Positions 18,554 through 30,328 are shown, counted from the first letter of the stretch. The stretch is 64,000 nt of DNA from Marinobacter sp. THAF197a (GCF_009363275.1 NZ_CP045324.1:682001-746000); one strand, 5' to 3'. A program made the numbers and translations. Notes: generated from the letters alone by a model not told the origin.

Positions 18554-19116
18554 TGGCAAAGATTAACCTCAGACCATGGCGTGAGGAACTGCGAGCCGAG
18601 AAGCAGAAGCAGTTCGTGGTCATGATCCTTGGCGCAGCTATTGTGGCGGCTGGCCTGGCATTCCTCTGGAAGTCGGATATGGACAGCCGGATTGCTTATC
18701 AGCAATCCCGAAACGCCTATATTGAAACCGCTGCAAAACAGCTTGACCAGCAGATCAGAGAGATCGAGAACCTCAAGCGCCAGCGCGATGAGTTGTTGGC
18801 TAGGATGCAGGTAATCCAAGATCTCCAGGGCACACGTCCGGTCATCGTTCGGGTGTTTGATGAGTTGGTTCGCACCTTGCCTGATGGCCTCTTCTACACC
18901 GATCTGAAGCGGACGGGAGAACGCATCGAAATCGTGGGTATGGCGGAGTCGAACAGCCGTATATCCAATCTGATGCGTCAGTTTGATGACTCTGACTGGT
19001 TCACAAATCCCAATCTCACCAATGTGGCTGCAGCCGACGCTCGTCGTGCAGGTTACAGCCAGTTCAACCTGTCTGTTCAGCAGCAGACACCAGAGCCCGA
19101 AGGGGAGGATAATTAA
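18553..19116 (+). CDS. pilN: Type IV pilus inner-membrane protein PilN
   Basis: PilN (187 residues) is a bitopic protein whose cytoplasmic start, MAKINLRPWREE, carries the conserved INLLPWR-like motif that binds PilM. One membrane helix (about residues 23-42) leads into a coiled coil and a periplasmic ferredoxin-like domain that pairs with PilO. Start and stop codons overlap those of pilM and pilO by one base each, so translation is coupled. Confidence 0.95.
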   Translation: MAKINLRPWREELRAEKQKQFVVMILGAAIVAAGLAFLWKSDMDSRIAYQQSRNAYIETAAKQLDQQIREIENLKRQRDELLARMQVIQDLQGTRPVIVRVFDELVRTLPDGLFYTDLKRTGERIEIVGMAESNSRISNLMRQFDDSDWFTNPNLTNVAAADARRAGYSQFNLSVQQQTPEPEGEDN

Positions 19117-19727
19117 TGAGCCTCGCGGACTCACTCAAGAGCTTGAACGAATTTGATATCAACGACCTCGATATCAATAACGCCGGTATCTGGCCTGCAC
19201 CGATAAAAGCGATTGTTGCTCTGATTATTTTTGGCCTGATTCTTGGCGGCGGATACTGGTTCTTTATCAAGGATCAGTATGCCCAGCTGGACAGGGTCGA
19301 GCGCACCGAGCAGGAGCTCAAGCAACAATATGAGCGTAAGGCCTATCAGGTGGCCAACCTTGACGTGTTCAAGGCTCAAATGGCCGAGATGGAAGAGACG
19401 TTTGGCGCGCTGGTACGCCAGTTGCCCAGCGAGACTGAGGTGCCAGGCCTGCTGGAGGACATTACCAATACCGCATTGGGTAGTGGTCTGTCTCTGCAGC
19501 AAGTAGCGCTGCAGCCTGAACAGCGGCGGGATTTCTATTCGGAGCTGCCGATCAATATCCGGGTGTCTGGTGCGTATCACGAGCTGGCAACGTTTGTCAG
19601 CAGTGTGGCAAGTTTGCCGCGGATTGTGACATTGCACGATTTAACCATTCAACCAATTGGCGGAGATGGTGAGCGGCTTGATATGCAAGTTGTTGCACGT
19701 ACCTACCGCTACCGGGCTGGAGAGTGA
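19116..19727 (+). CDS. pilO: Type IV pilus inner-membrane protein PilO
   Basis: PilO (203 residues) has a short cytoplasmic N-terminus, one membrane helix (about residues 29-51, AIVALIIFGLILGGGYWFFI), a coiled coil and a C-terminal periplasmic domain (DLTIQPIGGDGERLDMQVVARTYR region). It forms heterodimers with PilN and contacts PilP. Its ATG overlaps the pilN TAA, and its TGA lies three bases before the pilP ATG. Confidence 0.95.
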   Translation: MSLADSLKSLNEFDINDLDINNAGIWPAPIKAIVALIIFGLILGGGYWFFIKDQYAQLDRVERTEQELKQQYERKAYQVANLDVFKAQMAEMEETFGALVRQLPSETEVPGLLEDITNTALGSGLSLQQVALQPEQRRDFYSELPINIRVSGAYHELATFVSSVASLPRIVTLHDLTIQPIGGDGERLDMQVVARTYRYRAGE

Positions 19728-19729
19728 GC

Positions 19730-20272
19730 ATGACAGGAAAGCATGCGGGAAAAGCCTGGCTGGGGGTGTGTCTGGCGTCTTTGCTGACGGCTTGTTCCCA
19801 GGGCAACGGTTTCTCGGATCTGGACAAGTTCATGGCCGATACCCGGGCCAAGCCCCGGGGGCACGTAGAGCCCCTGCCAGAATTCAAGGCCTACGAGGCG
19901 TTCAGTTATTCCGCGGCAGATCGCCGGGCCCCCTTTGAGCCGCCTGTCGACGTTCAGTTGACCATGGTGGACGAGCAGCCGATCAGTGATGTTGAGCCAG
20001 ACCTCGACCGGCCGAGAGAGGTTTTGGAGAACTTCGATCTTAAATCTCTGACCATGGTTGGTACGCTTCAGGGGGTCGGCGGCGGATTGTTTGCATTGAT
20101 TCGTGATGGCAGTGGCGGCATCCACCGGGTGCGAAGCGGAAATTATATGGGGCAGAACTACGGCCGGATTGTCGGTATCAGTGAAACCCGCATTGAATTG
20201 ATTGAAATCGTTCCAAATGGCCGGGGTGGCTGGGTCGAGCGCCCGCGTTCCCTGTCTTTGGATGAAGGATAA
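19730..20272 (+). CDS. pilP: Type IV pilus lipoprotein PilP
   Basis: PilP (180 residues from the ATG at 19730; a GTG at 19724 is also in frame) is an inner-membrane lipoprotein with lipobox LTAC (Cys22). The middle is disordered (about residues 25-95). The C-terminal beta domain includes MVGTLQGVGGGLFALI and VRSGNYMGQNYGRIV, which contacts the PilQ N-domains. It links PilNO to the outer-membrane secretin. Confidence 0.95.
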   Translation: MTGKHAGKAWLGVCLASLLTACSQGNGFSDLDKFMADTRAKPRGHVEPLPEFKAYEAFSYSAADRRAPFEPPVDVQLTMVDEQPISDVEPDLDRPREVLENFDLKSLTMVGTLQGVGGGLFALIRDGSGGIHRVRSGNYMGQNYGRIVGISETRIELIEIVPNGRGGWVERPRSLSLDEG

Positions 20273-20290
20273 GGCCGGGAGCGATATAGG

Positions 20291-22405
20291 ATGAACGAAA
20301 AAAACATGCACGAACAAAATGGTTTAAGGTCGAGGCTAGCGATGTTCAAAAAACTCAATGTCTGCGTGGGCGTGATCGCCATCGGGTTATGGACCAGCCT
20401 GGCCAGCGCGGTCACGCTGGAAGACGTGTCGTTTTCGTCGCTGCCGGGAGAACGCCTGGAAGTGACCATGAAATTCGACGGGCCACCGCCGGAGCCAACC
20501 GGTTACACGATTGAGCGCCCGGCGCGCATCGCCGTGGACCTCAAAGACACCACCAGTGGGCTTAACCAGCGGAGCATTCCGCTTGGATCTGGCAACGCCC
20601 AGAGCGTGACTGTGGTGGAAACCAAAGATCGCACACGGCTGATCTTTAACCTGGTCGAGCTGGTGCCGCACGATACCGTTCGCCAGAACAATTCGTTGGT
20701 GATGACCATTGGTGGCGCCAGTGGCGCGCCGACGGTGACAGCAGGAGCCCAGCAGAGCAGGACCGGAACAACCAATGCCTCTGCAGCCAACGCCTTGGCT
20801 GGCGTTGACTTCCGTCGCAGCAAAGAGGGTGAAGGGCGCGTTATTGTTGATCTGGGTAGTGCGTCGGCTCCGGTGAACCTGTCTGAACTGGCCGGTCGCA
20901 TTCGCCTGACCATGCCGGGCCTTGAAGTGCCTGTGGATCTCCGTCGCCGTCTCGACGTGACTGACTTTGCGACCCCTGTTACCCGCATTGATACCTTTAT
21001 TGAGGATGGTAACGCTGTTGTTGAGATTCGCCCGGAAGGAAACTACGACTACATAGCGTATCAGTCTGGCCGTGAATTCACCGTGAGCGTGGAACGCATC
21101 TCGGAAGAAGAGGCAGAGACCCGTCGCGAAGAGAAATTCCCGTACACCGGTGACAAGCTGTCCTTGAACTTCCAGGACATTGAAGTACGTTCGGTTCTCC
21201 AGTTGATTGCCGACTTTACCGGGCTGAACCTGGTGGCCAGTGATACCGTTGGTGGCAGCATTACCCTGCGTTTGCAGAATGTACCCTGGGATCAGGCGCT
21301 TGATCTGATTTTGAAGACCAAAGGTCTGGACCAGCGTCAGATCGGCAACGTTCTGCTGGTGGCTCCGGCAGAGGAAATCGCCGCCCGTGAAAAGCTTGAG
21401 CTCGAGACCAGTAAGCAAATTGCGGAACTGGCCCCAGTGCGCCTTGATATCATTCAGGTGAACTACGCGAAGGCGGCCGATGTTGTGGCGCTGATTCGCG
21501 CGGATGAAGAGTTGATCTCCTCTCGTGGCTTTGTGTCTTCAGACGTCCGCACCAACACGATTAGCGTTCGTGAGACGCAGCAGAAGCTGGAAGAGATTCG
21601 TCGCCTTGTCGGCACTTGGGATGTGCCTGTACGGCAGGTGTCCATCGAAGCCCGAATTGTTCGCGCGCAGACCAATGTGGCTGAGAATCTCGGGGTTCGC
21701 TGGGGTGGTGCGGCTTACGATGTCAGTGGCAATGATGTCATTAGTATCGGCGGATCGTTGGGTACCCTTCAGGAGGCGCGTGATGCCGCAGCCGGTGGTG
21801 GTGGTGGGATTTCGTTCCCCGGCGCCCTGGGAGTCGATCTGGGAGTTTCTGGCGACGGTGCCTCATCCTTTGCCATTGGCTGGGGTAGTGACGACTTCCT
21901 GATCGACCTTGAGCTTTCTGCTCTGGAAACAGACGGTCGCGCCGAGGTTGTCTCTCAGCCACGCGTGGTGACAGCAGATCGCCAGAGTGCGTCCATTAAG
22001 TCAGGTGAGGAGATTCCCTATCAGGAAGCGACCTCCAGTGGCGCGACTAACGTTGAGTTCAAGGAAGCGGTTCTTTCACTGGAGGTAACCCCGCAGATCA
22101 CTCCGGATGACAAGATCATCATGGACCTGGTGGTAAACCAGGATTCCCGGGGCGAGGTAACGGCTGGTATACCCTCTATCAACACCAACTCCGTGACCAC
22201 GCAGGTCTTGGTAGCCAACGGCGAAACTGTTGTATTGGGCGGTATCTTCCAGTCGGAAGTGGCTACACAAACCACCAAGACGCCGTTCCTGGGGGATATT
22301 CCCTACCTCGGTCGCCTGTTCAAGCGCACGGAACACATCGATGAGCGCAGCGAATTGCTGATTTTCATCACACCCAAGATCATCAAGAACGACTTGATTC
22401 AGTAA
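20291..22405 (+). CDS. pilQ: Type IV pilus secretin PilQ
   Basis: PilQ (704 residues) forms the outer-membrane pore for the pilus. A signal peptide (about residues 1-38, ending SLASA) is followed by AMIN-type domains (about 40-270) that bind peptidoglycan. The STN/N0 domain begins at LSLNFQDIEVRSVLQLIADFTGLN. Then come the N1 domain and the secretin barrel with EEIPYQEATSSGATNVEFKEA. VLGGIFQSE and ERSELLIFITPKII mark the C-terminal end. An alternative downstream ATG exists at 20342. A strong terminator follows. Confidence 0.96.
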   Translation: MNEKNMHEQNGLRSRLAMFKKLNVCVGVIAIGLWTSLASAVTLEDVSFSSLPGERLEVTMKFDGPPPEPTGYTIERPARIAVDLKDTTSGLNQRSIPLGSGNAQSVTVVETKDRTRLIFNLVELVPHDTVRQNNSLVMTIGGASGAPTVTAGAQQSRTGTTNASAANALAGVDFRRSKEGEGRVIVDLGSASAPVNLSELAGRIRLTMPGLEVPVDLRRRLDVTDFATPVTRIDTFIEDGNAVVEIRPEGNYDYIAYQSGREFTVSVERISEEEAETRREEKFPYTGDKLSLNFQDIEVRSVLQLIADFTGLNLVASDTVGGSITLRLQNVPWDQALDLILKTKGLDQRQIGNVLLVAPAEEIAAREKLELETSKQIAELAPVRLDIIQVNYAKAADVVALIRADEELISSRGFVSSDVRTNTISVRETQQKLEEIRRLVGTWDVPVRQVSIEARIVRAQTNVAENLGVRWGGAAYDVSGNDVISIGGSLGTLQEARDAAAGGGGGISFPGALGVDLGVSGDGASSFAIGWGSDDFLIDLELSALETDGRAEVVSQPRVVTADRQSASIKSGEEIPYQEATSSGATNVEFKEAVLSLEVTPQITPDDKIIMDLVVNQDSRGEVTAGIPSINTNSVTTQVLVANGETVVLGGIFQSEVATQTTKTPFLGDIPYLGRLFKRTEHIDERSELLIFITPKIIKNDLIQ

Positions 22406-22418
22406 TCGCTCCGCACGC

Positions 22419-22450
22419 AAAAAGCCGCCGCTAACCCCGGCGGCTTTTTT
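22419..22450 (+). terminator. Intrinsic terminator after pilQ
   Basis: A 12-bp perfect stem (22419-22430 with 22438-22449) with a T-run closes the pil operon. The aroK gene starts 79 bases later, so it probably has its own promoter or depends on read-through. Confidence 0.92.
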
Positions 22451-22528
22451 CTTTGTGTCGGCCTCTGGCTTATGGAATGTCTTACCCTGTGCTATTCTCA
22501 CGCGCTTGAACCCTGTTGAGCGGAAATT

Positions 22529-23113
22529 ATGTCTTTGCCCGAACGTGTTGTCCTGGTCGGCCCTATGGGAGCCGGAAAAAGTACGATTGGCCGTATGCTC
22601 GCCAAAGAGCTGGGTTATCGTTTTCTTGATTCAGACCGGATAATCGAAGAGCGGTGCGGAGCCAATATTCCCTGGATATTCGATGTCGAGGGAGAAGACG
22701 GATTCCGGCAGCGCGAAACCGCCATGCTGGATGAGCTTTCAGAAACGCGGTCAACGGTATTGGCGACCGGAGGTGGTGCGGTGATGCGCCCGGAAAACCA
22801 TGCATTGTTGAGGAAAAATGCAGTGGTGATCTATCTCAAAACGTCGATTGAGCAGCAGGTAGAGCGCACCCGAAAAGATCGAAATCGTCCTCTGCTTCAG
22901 AACGATGACCCCGAGGGTGTGTTGAGAAGGCTGTTCGCAGTCCGGGACCCGCTATACACCAAGCTCGCTGATATCGTGATGTTCACCGATCGCAAGAGTC
23001 CAAGATTGGTGGTGCGCCAGCTGGTGAATCGAATCAATCCGAAAACCCCACGACATAAACGGCAGAGACGGAAAGAAGGTCGTCAACATGTACCAGGTAC
23101 TCAAAGAGCTTAA
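22529..23113 (+). CDS. aroK: Shikimate kinase
   Basis: AroK (194 residues) phosphorylates shikimate at O3 in aromatic amino acid synthesis. Walker A is GPMGAGKST (residues 11-19). LDSDRIIEE and the substrate-binding DGFRQRE and ATGGGAV segments follow, and the lid has RTRKDRNRPLL. The C-terminus is extended by a basic tail (PKTPRHKRQRRKEGRQH), partly because the frame runs 26 bases into aroB. Confidence 0.96.
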   Translation: MSLPERVVLVGPMGAGKSTIGRMLAKELGYRFLDSDRIIEERCGANIPWIFDVEGEDGFRQRETAMLDELSETRSTVLATGGGAVMRPENHALLRKNAVVIYLKTSIEQQVERTRKDRNRPLLQNDDPEGVLRRLFAVRDPLYTKLADIVMFTDRKSPRLVVRQLVNRINPKTPRHKRQRRKEGRQHVPGTQRA

Positions 23114-24176
23114 CGTAGAGCTGGGTGACCGCAGCTATCCCATCGTTATTGGTCAGGGGTTGCTGGGGGCTTATGATCTGACACCCTGGGTCTCCGGCAG
23201 TCAGGTGATGATTGTTACCAACGAGACGGTTGCACCTTTGTATCTTGAGCGCGCGAAGGCTTGCTTCCCAGGAAAATCGGTTGATGTGGTCACGCTTCCG
23301 GATGGCGAGAAGTTCAAGGATTGGCAGACCCTTAACCTGATTTTCGACCGGTTGCTGGAGCGCCGGCACTCCAGAAAAACAACACTTGCTGCCCTGGGCG
23401 GCGGCGTCATCGGGGATATGGCGGGGTTTGCAGCGGCCTGCTATCAGCGGGGCGTACCATTCATCCAGATGCCCACTACCCTGCTTTCCCAGGTGGATTC
23501 ATCCGTTGGCGGTAAAACCGGGATCAATCACCCCCTTGGCAAAAATATGGTTGGTGCTTTTCATCAGCCCAACATCGTCCTGATTGATACCGATTCCCTG
23601 ACCACACTTCCTCCCAGGGAGGTGTCGGCCGGGCTTGCGGAGGTTATCAAGTACGGCCTGATTCGTGATGTGCCTTTTCTGGAGTGGCTGGAAGCGAACA
23701 TGGATGCGTTGGTCCGGCTGGAGCCCGAAGCAATAGGAGAGGCCATTTTCCGTTCCTGCCAGTGCAAGGCAGACGTTGTGGCGGTTGATGAGAGGGAAGG
23801 GGGCTTGCGGGCCATCCTGAATCTTGGCCATACCTTTGGCCATGCGATTGAAACCTACGCAGGTTACGGCAACTGGCTCCATGGCGAGGCTGTTGGAACA
23901 GGGATGATGATGGCATCTGACCTATCGTTGAGGGAAGGTATGATCAGTGCCAGCGATCATCAGAGAGCGGTGGCGTTGATTTGCCGCGCGGGATTGCCCG
24001 GGCGGGCCCCGAAAGGCATGACGCCTGATGATTTCATGTCGCTGATGGCCGTTGATAAGAAGAATGTGGATGGCAACCTCCGGTTGGTATTGATGAGGGC
24101 CTTGGGGGATGCCTTCGTAACGGCTGATGCCCAGCCCGATAACCTTAGAAAGACCTTGTTGGAATTTATCGATTGA
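23088..24176 (+). CDS. aroB: 3-dehydroquinate synthase
   Basis: AroB (362 residues) converts DAHP to 3-dehydroquinate using NAD and a divalent metal. The NAD-binding segment is LPDGEKFK, and the core has ALGGGVIGDMAGFAAACYQRG, KTGINHPLGKNMVG and the metal-binding LNLGHTFGHAIE. Its ATG lies 26 bases inside the end of aroK (GAAGG precedes it), so translation is coupled. Gene order pilQ-aroK-aroB-damX is the gammaproteobacterial standard. Confidence 0.97.
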   Translation: MYQVLKELNVELGDRSYPIVIGQGLLGAYDLTPWVSGSQVMIVTNETVAPLYLERAKACFPGKSVDVVTLPDGEKFKDWQTLNLIFDRLLERRHSRKTTLAALGGGVIGDMAGFAAACYQRGVPFIQMPTTLLSQVDSSVGGKTGINHPLGKNMVGAFHQPNIVLIDTDSLTTLPPREVSAGLAEVIKYGLIRDVPFLEWLEANMDALVRLEPEAIGEAIFRSCQCKADVVAVDEREGGLRAILNLGHTFGHAIETYAGYGNWLHGEAVGTGMMMASDLSLREGMISASDHQRAVALICRAGLPGRAPKGMTPDDFMSLMAVDKKNVDGNLRLVLMRALGDAFVTADAQPDNLRKTLLEFID

Positions 24177-24219
24177 TCGTCGTATCACGCGGTGATTGAG
24201 CAACAGGCAGGGATGAGTT

Positions 24220-25701
<1,482 letters not shown>

Positions 25702-25756
25702 GCGCACTATTTTGGTGCATTTCCGGCCTGTTCTAGCGGTAAAACAGCGAAAAAAA

Positions 25757-25785
25757 TTGTATACGTAGTTTCACGTGTGTAAAAT
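25757..25785 (+). promoter_or_regulatory. Sigma-70 type promoter of gltBD
   Basis: TTGTAT (25757-25762) and TAAAAT (25780-25785) are separated by exactly 17 bases, about 95 bases before the gltB ATG. Confidence 0.65.
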
Positions 25786-25879
25786 CGCTTCCCCCTTTTT
25801 TTCGGTGTCAGTACGTTTTGTGCACTAAGTTGGTGCGCTTCGGGCTGGCGAGAAAGCATTTACACGCGAGAGAACGCTT

Positions 25880-28800
25880 ATGACAACAGGCTTGTATCAT
25901 CCCGATGAGTTCAGGGACAACTGTGGTTTTGGCCTGATTGCCCACATGAAGGGCGAGGCGAGCCATAAGCTGTTGCAAACGGCCATCGAGTCATTGACTT
26001 GCATGACCCACCGTGGAGGCATCGCTGCCGATGGCAAAACCGGTGATGGTTGTGGGCTTCTTATTCAAAGTCCCAAGGCCTTCCTCTACAAAGCTGCTCA
26101 GGCGGCATTCGGGAAAAAACCTGGAGACTTATTTGCAGTCGGCCAGGTTTTTTTAGCCCGGGACGAAAGCCAGGCGGCCGCCGGTCGTGCTGCGGTTGAG
26201 AAAAACCTCGTCGATCAGGGGTTGGAAATCATGGGCTGGCGAGAAGTGCCCGTGGACGACAGTTGCCTGGGGCCAATGGCGCTGGATTGTCTGCCCAGGA
26301 TTGAACAGGTTTTTGTTGAGCCGGGCGGAAAAACCGAGCAGGAGTTTGCCGTTGCGCTGTTTGTTGGTCGCCGCCATGCTGAGCGGGAGATGGCGGACGA
26401 CTCTGAGTTTTATATCTGCAGCTTGTCGCATCGCACCCTTGCATACAAAGGCCTGATGATGCCGGCGGATCTCGCCAACTTTTATAAGGATCTGGGTGAT
26501 CCGGATCTGCAAACCGCCATCTGTGTGTTCCACCAGCGGTTCTCCACCAACACCATGCCCAAGTGGCCGCTGGCCCAGCCGTTCCGGTTCCTGGCCCATA
26601 ACGGTGAGATCAACACCATCGACGGCAACCGTAACTGGGCGATCGCACGCGCGGCCAAGTTCAGCTCACCGGACCTGCCAGATCTGCAAACCCTGCAGCC
26701 GCTGGTTAATCTGACCGGCTCGGATTCATCCAGCATGGATAACATGCTGGAGATATTGCTGGCCGGTGGCGTCGACCTGTTCCGTGCCGTGCGGATGATG
26801 ATTCCGCCGGCCTGGCAGAATGTCGACACCATGGATTCCCAGTTGCGGGCGTTCTATGAATACAACTCCATGCATATGGAGCCCTGGGATGGCCCTGCCG
26901 GCCTGGTTATGTCTGATGGTCGTTACGCCCTATGTATGCTCGACCGTAACGGCTTGCGCCCGGCTCGCTGGGTCATCACCAAGGACGACTTTATTACCCT
27001 GGCATCAGAAGTGGGCACCTACGGCTACACGCCGGATGATGTGGTTGCCAAGGGCCGTGTGGGCCCGGGCCAGATGCTGGCGATTGATACCGAGTCTGGT
27101 GAGGTGCTGCACACTGCAGACATCGACCAGCGCCTGAAAACCGCGCAGCCCTACAAGCGTTGGTTGAAAGACAACGCCCTGCGGGTGGAAACCACGCTGA
27201 ACCAGGCCACCCCTGAGTTCAAACTGATGGAGCCGGACGAACTTCTGGTTCATCAGAAGATGTTCAATATCTCCTTTGAAGAGCGCGACCAGGTGTTGCG
27301 CCCGCTGGCTGAAAGCGCGCAAGAAGCTGTGGGCTCCATGGGTGACGATACGCCGATGGCCGTGCTGTCCAGCAAGGTGCGGCATGTGGCGGATTATTTC
27401 CGCCAGAAGTTTGCCCAGGTCACCAACCCGCCTATCGACCCGCTGCGCGAAACTATCGTGATGTCGCTGGAAACCTGCTTGGGTGCGGAGCAAAACGTCT
27501 TTGAGGAGACCCCTGAACACGCCAACCGGATTATTCTGACAACCCCGGTGTTGTCGCCGGCCAAGTTCCTCAAGCTCAGCAATAACGATCGCCCGGGCTT
27601 TGAAGTGGCCAGAATTGCCATGAGCTACCGACCGGAGGAGGGCCTTCACGAAGCGGTTCGCCGGATGTGCGATGAGGCTGAAAAGTCGGTCCGCGACGGT
27701 AAGGTGCTGCTGATTCTGAGCGACAAGGACCTGGTGGAAGGCGAGTTGCCTGTAAACGCCATGATGGTGACCGGTGCTGTGCACCACCACCTGGTTGAGC
27801 GGGGCCTGCGCTGCGATTCCAACATCATTGTGGAAACTGGCTGGGCCCGGGATCCCCATCACTTCGCCGTACTGTTCGGCTTTGGTGCCACTGCGGTTTA
27901 TCCGTACCTGGCCTATCAGGTCCTCAACGATCTGATTCGCACCGGTGAGCTGCTGATGGACCCGATCGAGGCCAAGAACAACTATCGTAAAGGCATCAAC
28001 AAGGGCTTGTTGAAGATCCTGTCGAAAATGGGAATCTCCACCATCACCTCCTATCGCGGAGCCCAGCTGTTTGAAGCCATCGGTCTGGCCGATAACGTTG
28101 TGGATCTGTGCTTCAAGGGTGTGCCTAGCCGTATTCAGGGGGCGGACTACTTTGACTTCCAGCAGGATCAGGAACAACTCGCGGCCGTTGCCTGGAAACC
28201 CCGCAAGCCTCTGTCTCAGGGTGGTTTGCTCAAATACGTTCACGGTCAGGAGTACCACGCTTTCAACCCGGATGTGGTTGCCAAGCTTCAGGATGCCGTG
28301 ATCAGTGGCGACTACGGCCACTATCAGGAATACGCCTGCCTGGTGAACGAGCGCCCGGTGGCTACCCTGCGTGACTTGTTGGTATTCAAGAAGGATATCA
28401 AGCCCATTGATCTCTCCGAAGTTGAGCCGGTTGAGAATATCTTCCCCCGGTTTGATTCCGCGGCCATGTCCCTGGGTGCTTTGTCTCCGGAGGCCCACGA
28501 GGCGCTCGCGGTGGCTATGAACACCCTGGGTGGGCGGTCTAACTCCGGTGAGGGTGGTGAAGACCCGGCCCGCCATGGCACTAACCGCCGTTCGAAGATC
28601 AAGCAGGTTGCCTCTGGCCGATTTGGTGTCACCGCAGAGTACCTGCGCAGCGCCGATGTGATGCAGATCAAGGTAGCCCAGGGCGCCAAGCCCGGTGAGG
28701 GCGGCCAGTTGCCTGGCGGCAAGGTGAATGACCTGATCGCTCGCCTGCGTTATTCCGTGCCGGGTGTGACCCTGATTTCTCCACCGCCCCACCACGATAT

Positions 28801-30328
28801 CTATTCCATCGAGGATCTGGCGCAGCTGATTTTCGATCTGAAGCAGGTGAACCCGGAAGCCCTGGTGTCGGTGAAGCTGGTGTCCGAACCTGGAGTAGGC
28901 ACTATCGCCGCCGGTGTGGCAAAGGCCTATGCCGACCTGATTACCGTATCTGGTTACGACGGCGGTACTGCGGCCAGCCCGTTGACCTCGATTCGCTATG
29001 CCGGCTCGCCGTGGGAGCTGGGCCTGACCGAAACCCAACAGGCCCTGAGGGCAAATGACCTGCGGGGCAAGATTCGCCTGCAGACAGACGGTGGCATCAA
29101 GACTGGGTTGGATGTTGTTAAAGCAGCGATTCTGGGCGCTGAAAGCTTCGGCTTCGGTACTACGCCAATGGTGGCCCTGGGTTGTAAATACCTGCGGATC
29201 TGTCACCTGAACAACTGTGCCACCGGTGTTGCTACCCAGAACGATTACCTGCGGGAAGAGCACTTCAAGGGCACCGTTGAGATGGCCATGAACTTCTTCC
29301 GTTTTGTCGCGGAAGAAACTCGCGAGTGGATGGCCAAGCTGGGTGTTCGCAGTCTTGAGGAATTGGTTGGCCGTGTCGATCTGCTTGAGCGCCTGCCGGG
29401 CAATACTGAGCGCCAGAAAAAGCTGGATCTGACCCGTCTGCTGCAGAATGATCACATCCCGGCGGACAAGCCCCAGACATGTCAGGTTGAGCGCAACCAT
29501 CCGTTCGACGAAGGCCGCCTGGCGGAGCAGATGGTGAAAGATACCGCTGCAGCTATCGCAGAGAAGTCCGGCGGCGCCTGGAGCTACAAGGTTACCAACT
29601 GCGATCGCTCCATTGGTGCGCGGCTGTCTGGCGAAATTGCAGCGCAGTACGGTAACCAGGGAATGGTGGATGCACCGATCACCCTGGATCTTACCGGGAC
29701 CGCAGGCCAGAGCTTTGGTGTGTGGAACGTGGGTGGTCTGAACCTGATTCTTGAAGGCGATGCCAACGACTACGTGGGCAAGGGCATGACTGGCGGCAAG
29801 CTGGTTGTTAAACCGCCCCGCGGCAGCGACTTCAAAACCCAGGAAACATCCATCGTGGGTAATACCTGCCTGTACGGCGCGACAGGGGGCAAGCTGTTTG
29901 CCGCTGGCACAGCCGGTGAACGCTTTGCGGTTCGTAACTCTGGTGCCCATGCGGTGGTAGAAGGGGCCGGGGACCACTGTTGTGAATACATGACCGGCGG
30001 CCTGGTGACCGTTCTCGGTTCCACCGGCTATAACTTCGGTGCCGGCATGACCGGCGGCTTCGCCTATGTGCTGGACCTGGACAACACCTTCGTGGACAAG
30101 TACAACCACGAACTGGTTGAGATCCAGCGCATTTCGCGGGAAGACATGGAAGCCTACCGGAATCACCTGCGTGGTGTGATCCGGGAGCATATTTCCGAAA
30201 CCGGAAGCGCCTGGGCGGAGCACCTACTTGAAGATTTCGACGATTACATCGGCCGCTTCTGGCTGGTGAAGCCAAAGGCTGCGAACCTGCGCAGCCTGCT
30301 GGCCAGCACCCGTGCCCGCCCGGAATAA
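25880..30328 (+). CDS. gltB: Glutamate synthase (NADPH) large subunit
   Basis: GltB (1482 residues) makes glutamate from glutamine and 2-oxoglutarate. A 14-residue propeptide precedes Cys15 (DNCGFGLIAH), the nucleophile of the class II glutaminase domain (to about residue 430). The central domain and the FMN-binding synthase barrel follow. The latter has RSNSGEGGED, GAKPGEGGQLPG and the 3Fe-4S motif CKYLRICHLNNC. The C-terminal GXGXG beta-helix domain is seen in repeated GG-K-L and YGATGGKLF turns. A sigma-70 promoter lies upstream and gltD follows after 78 bases. Confidence 0.98.
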   Translation: MTTGLYHPDEFRDNCGFGLIAHMKGEASHKLLQTAIESLTCMTHRGGIAADGKTGDGCGLLIQSPKAFLYKAAQAAFGKKPGDLFAVGQVFLARDESQAAAGRAAVEKNLVDQGLEIMGWREVPVDDSCLGPMALDCLPRIEQVFVEPGGKTEQEFAVALFVGRRHAEREMADDSEFYICSLSHRTLAYKGLMMPADLANFYKDLGDPDLQTAICVFHQRFSTNTMPKWPLAQPFRFLAHNGEINTIDGNRNWAIARAAKFSSPDLPDLQTLQPLVNLTGSDSSSMDNMLEILLAGGVDLFRAVRMMIPPAWQNVDTMDSQLRAFYEYNSMHMEPWDGPAGLVMSDGRYALCMLDRNGLRPARWVITKDDFITLASEVGTYGYTPDDVVAKGRVGPGQMLAIDTESGEVLHTADIDQRLKTAQPYKRWLKDNALRVETTLNQATPEFKLMEPDELLVHQKMFNISFEERDQVLRPLAESAQEAVGSMGDDTPMAVLSSKVRHVADYFRQKFAQVTNPPIDPLRETIVMSLETCLGAEQNVFEETPEHANRIILTTPVLSPAKFLKLSNNDRPGFEVARIAMSYRPEEGLHEAVRRMCDEAEKSVRDGKVLLILSDKDLVEGELPVNAMMVTGAVHHHLVERGLRCDSNIIVETGWARDPHHFAVLFGFGATAVYPYLAYQVLNDLIRTGELLMDPIEAKNNYRKGINKGLLKILSKMGISTITSYRGAQLFEAIGLADNVVDLCFKGVPSRIQGADYFDFQQDQEQLAAVAWKPRKPLSQGGLLKYVHGQEYHAFNPDVVAKLQDAVISGDYGHYQEYACLVNERPVATLRDLLVFKKDIKPIDLSEVEPVENIFPRFDSAAMSLGALSPEAHEALAVAMNTLGGRSNSGEGGEDPARHGTNRRSKIKQVASGRFGVTAEYLRSADVMQIKVAQGAKPGEGGQLPGGKVNDLIARLRYSVPGVTLISPPPHHDIYSIEDLAQLIFDLKQVNPEALVSVKLVSEPGVGTIAAGVAKAYADLITVSGYDGGTAASPLTSIRYAGSPWELGLTETQQALRANDLRGKIRLQTDGGIKTGLDVVKAAILGAESFGFGTTPMVALGCKYLRICHLNNCATGVATQNDYLREEHFKGTVEMAMNFFRFVAEETREWMAKLGVRSLEELVGRVDLLERLPGNTERQKKLDLTRLLQNDHIPADKPQTCQVERNHPFDEGRLAEQMVKDTAAAIAEKSGGAWSYKVTNCDRSIGARLSGEIAAQYGNQGMVDAPITLDLTGTAGQSFGVWNVGGLNLILEGDANDYVGKGMTGGKLVVKPPRGSDFKTQETSIVGNTCLYGATGGKLFAAGTAGERFAVRNSGAHAVVEGAGDHCCEYMTGGLVTVLGSTGYNFGAGMTGGFAYVLDLDNTFVDKYNHELVEIQRISREDMEAYRNHLRGVIREHISETGSAWAEHLLEDFDDYIGRFWLVKPKAANLRSLLASTRARPE

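Noticed and set aside
22529..23113. Frameshift between aroK and aroB because of the 26-base overlap
   Set aside because: Both proteins are complete with normal motifs; overlapping starts are common for this pair.
27005..30223. Very long open frame (over 1000 codons) on the minus strand opposite gltB
   Set aside because: It is the antisense shadow of gltB, caused by high GC and codon bias; the protein has no family resemblance and gltB is beyond doubt.
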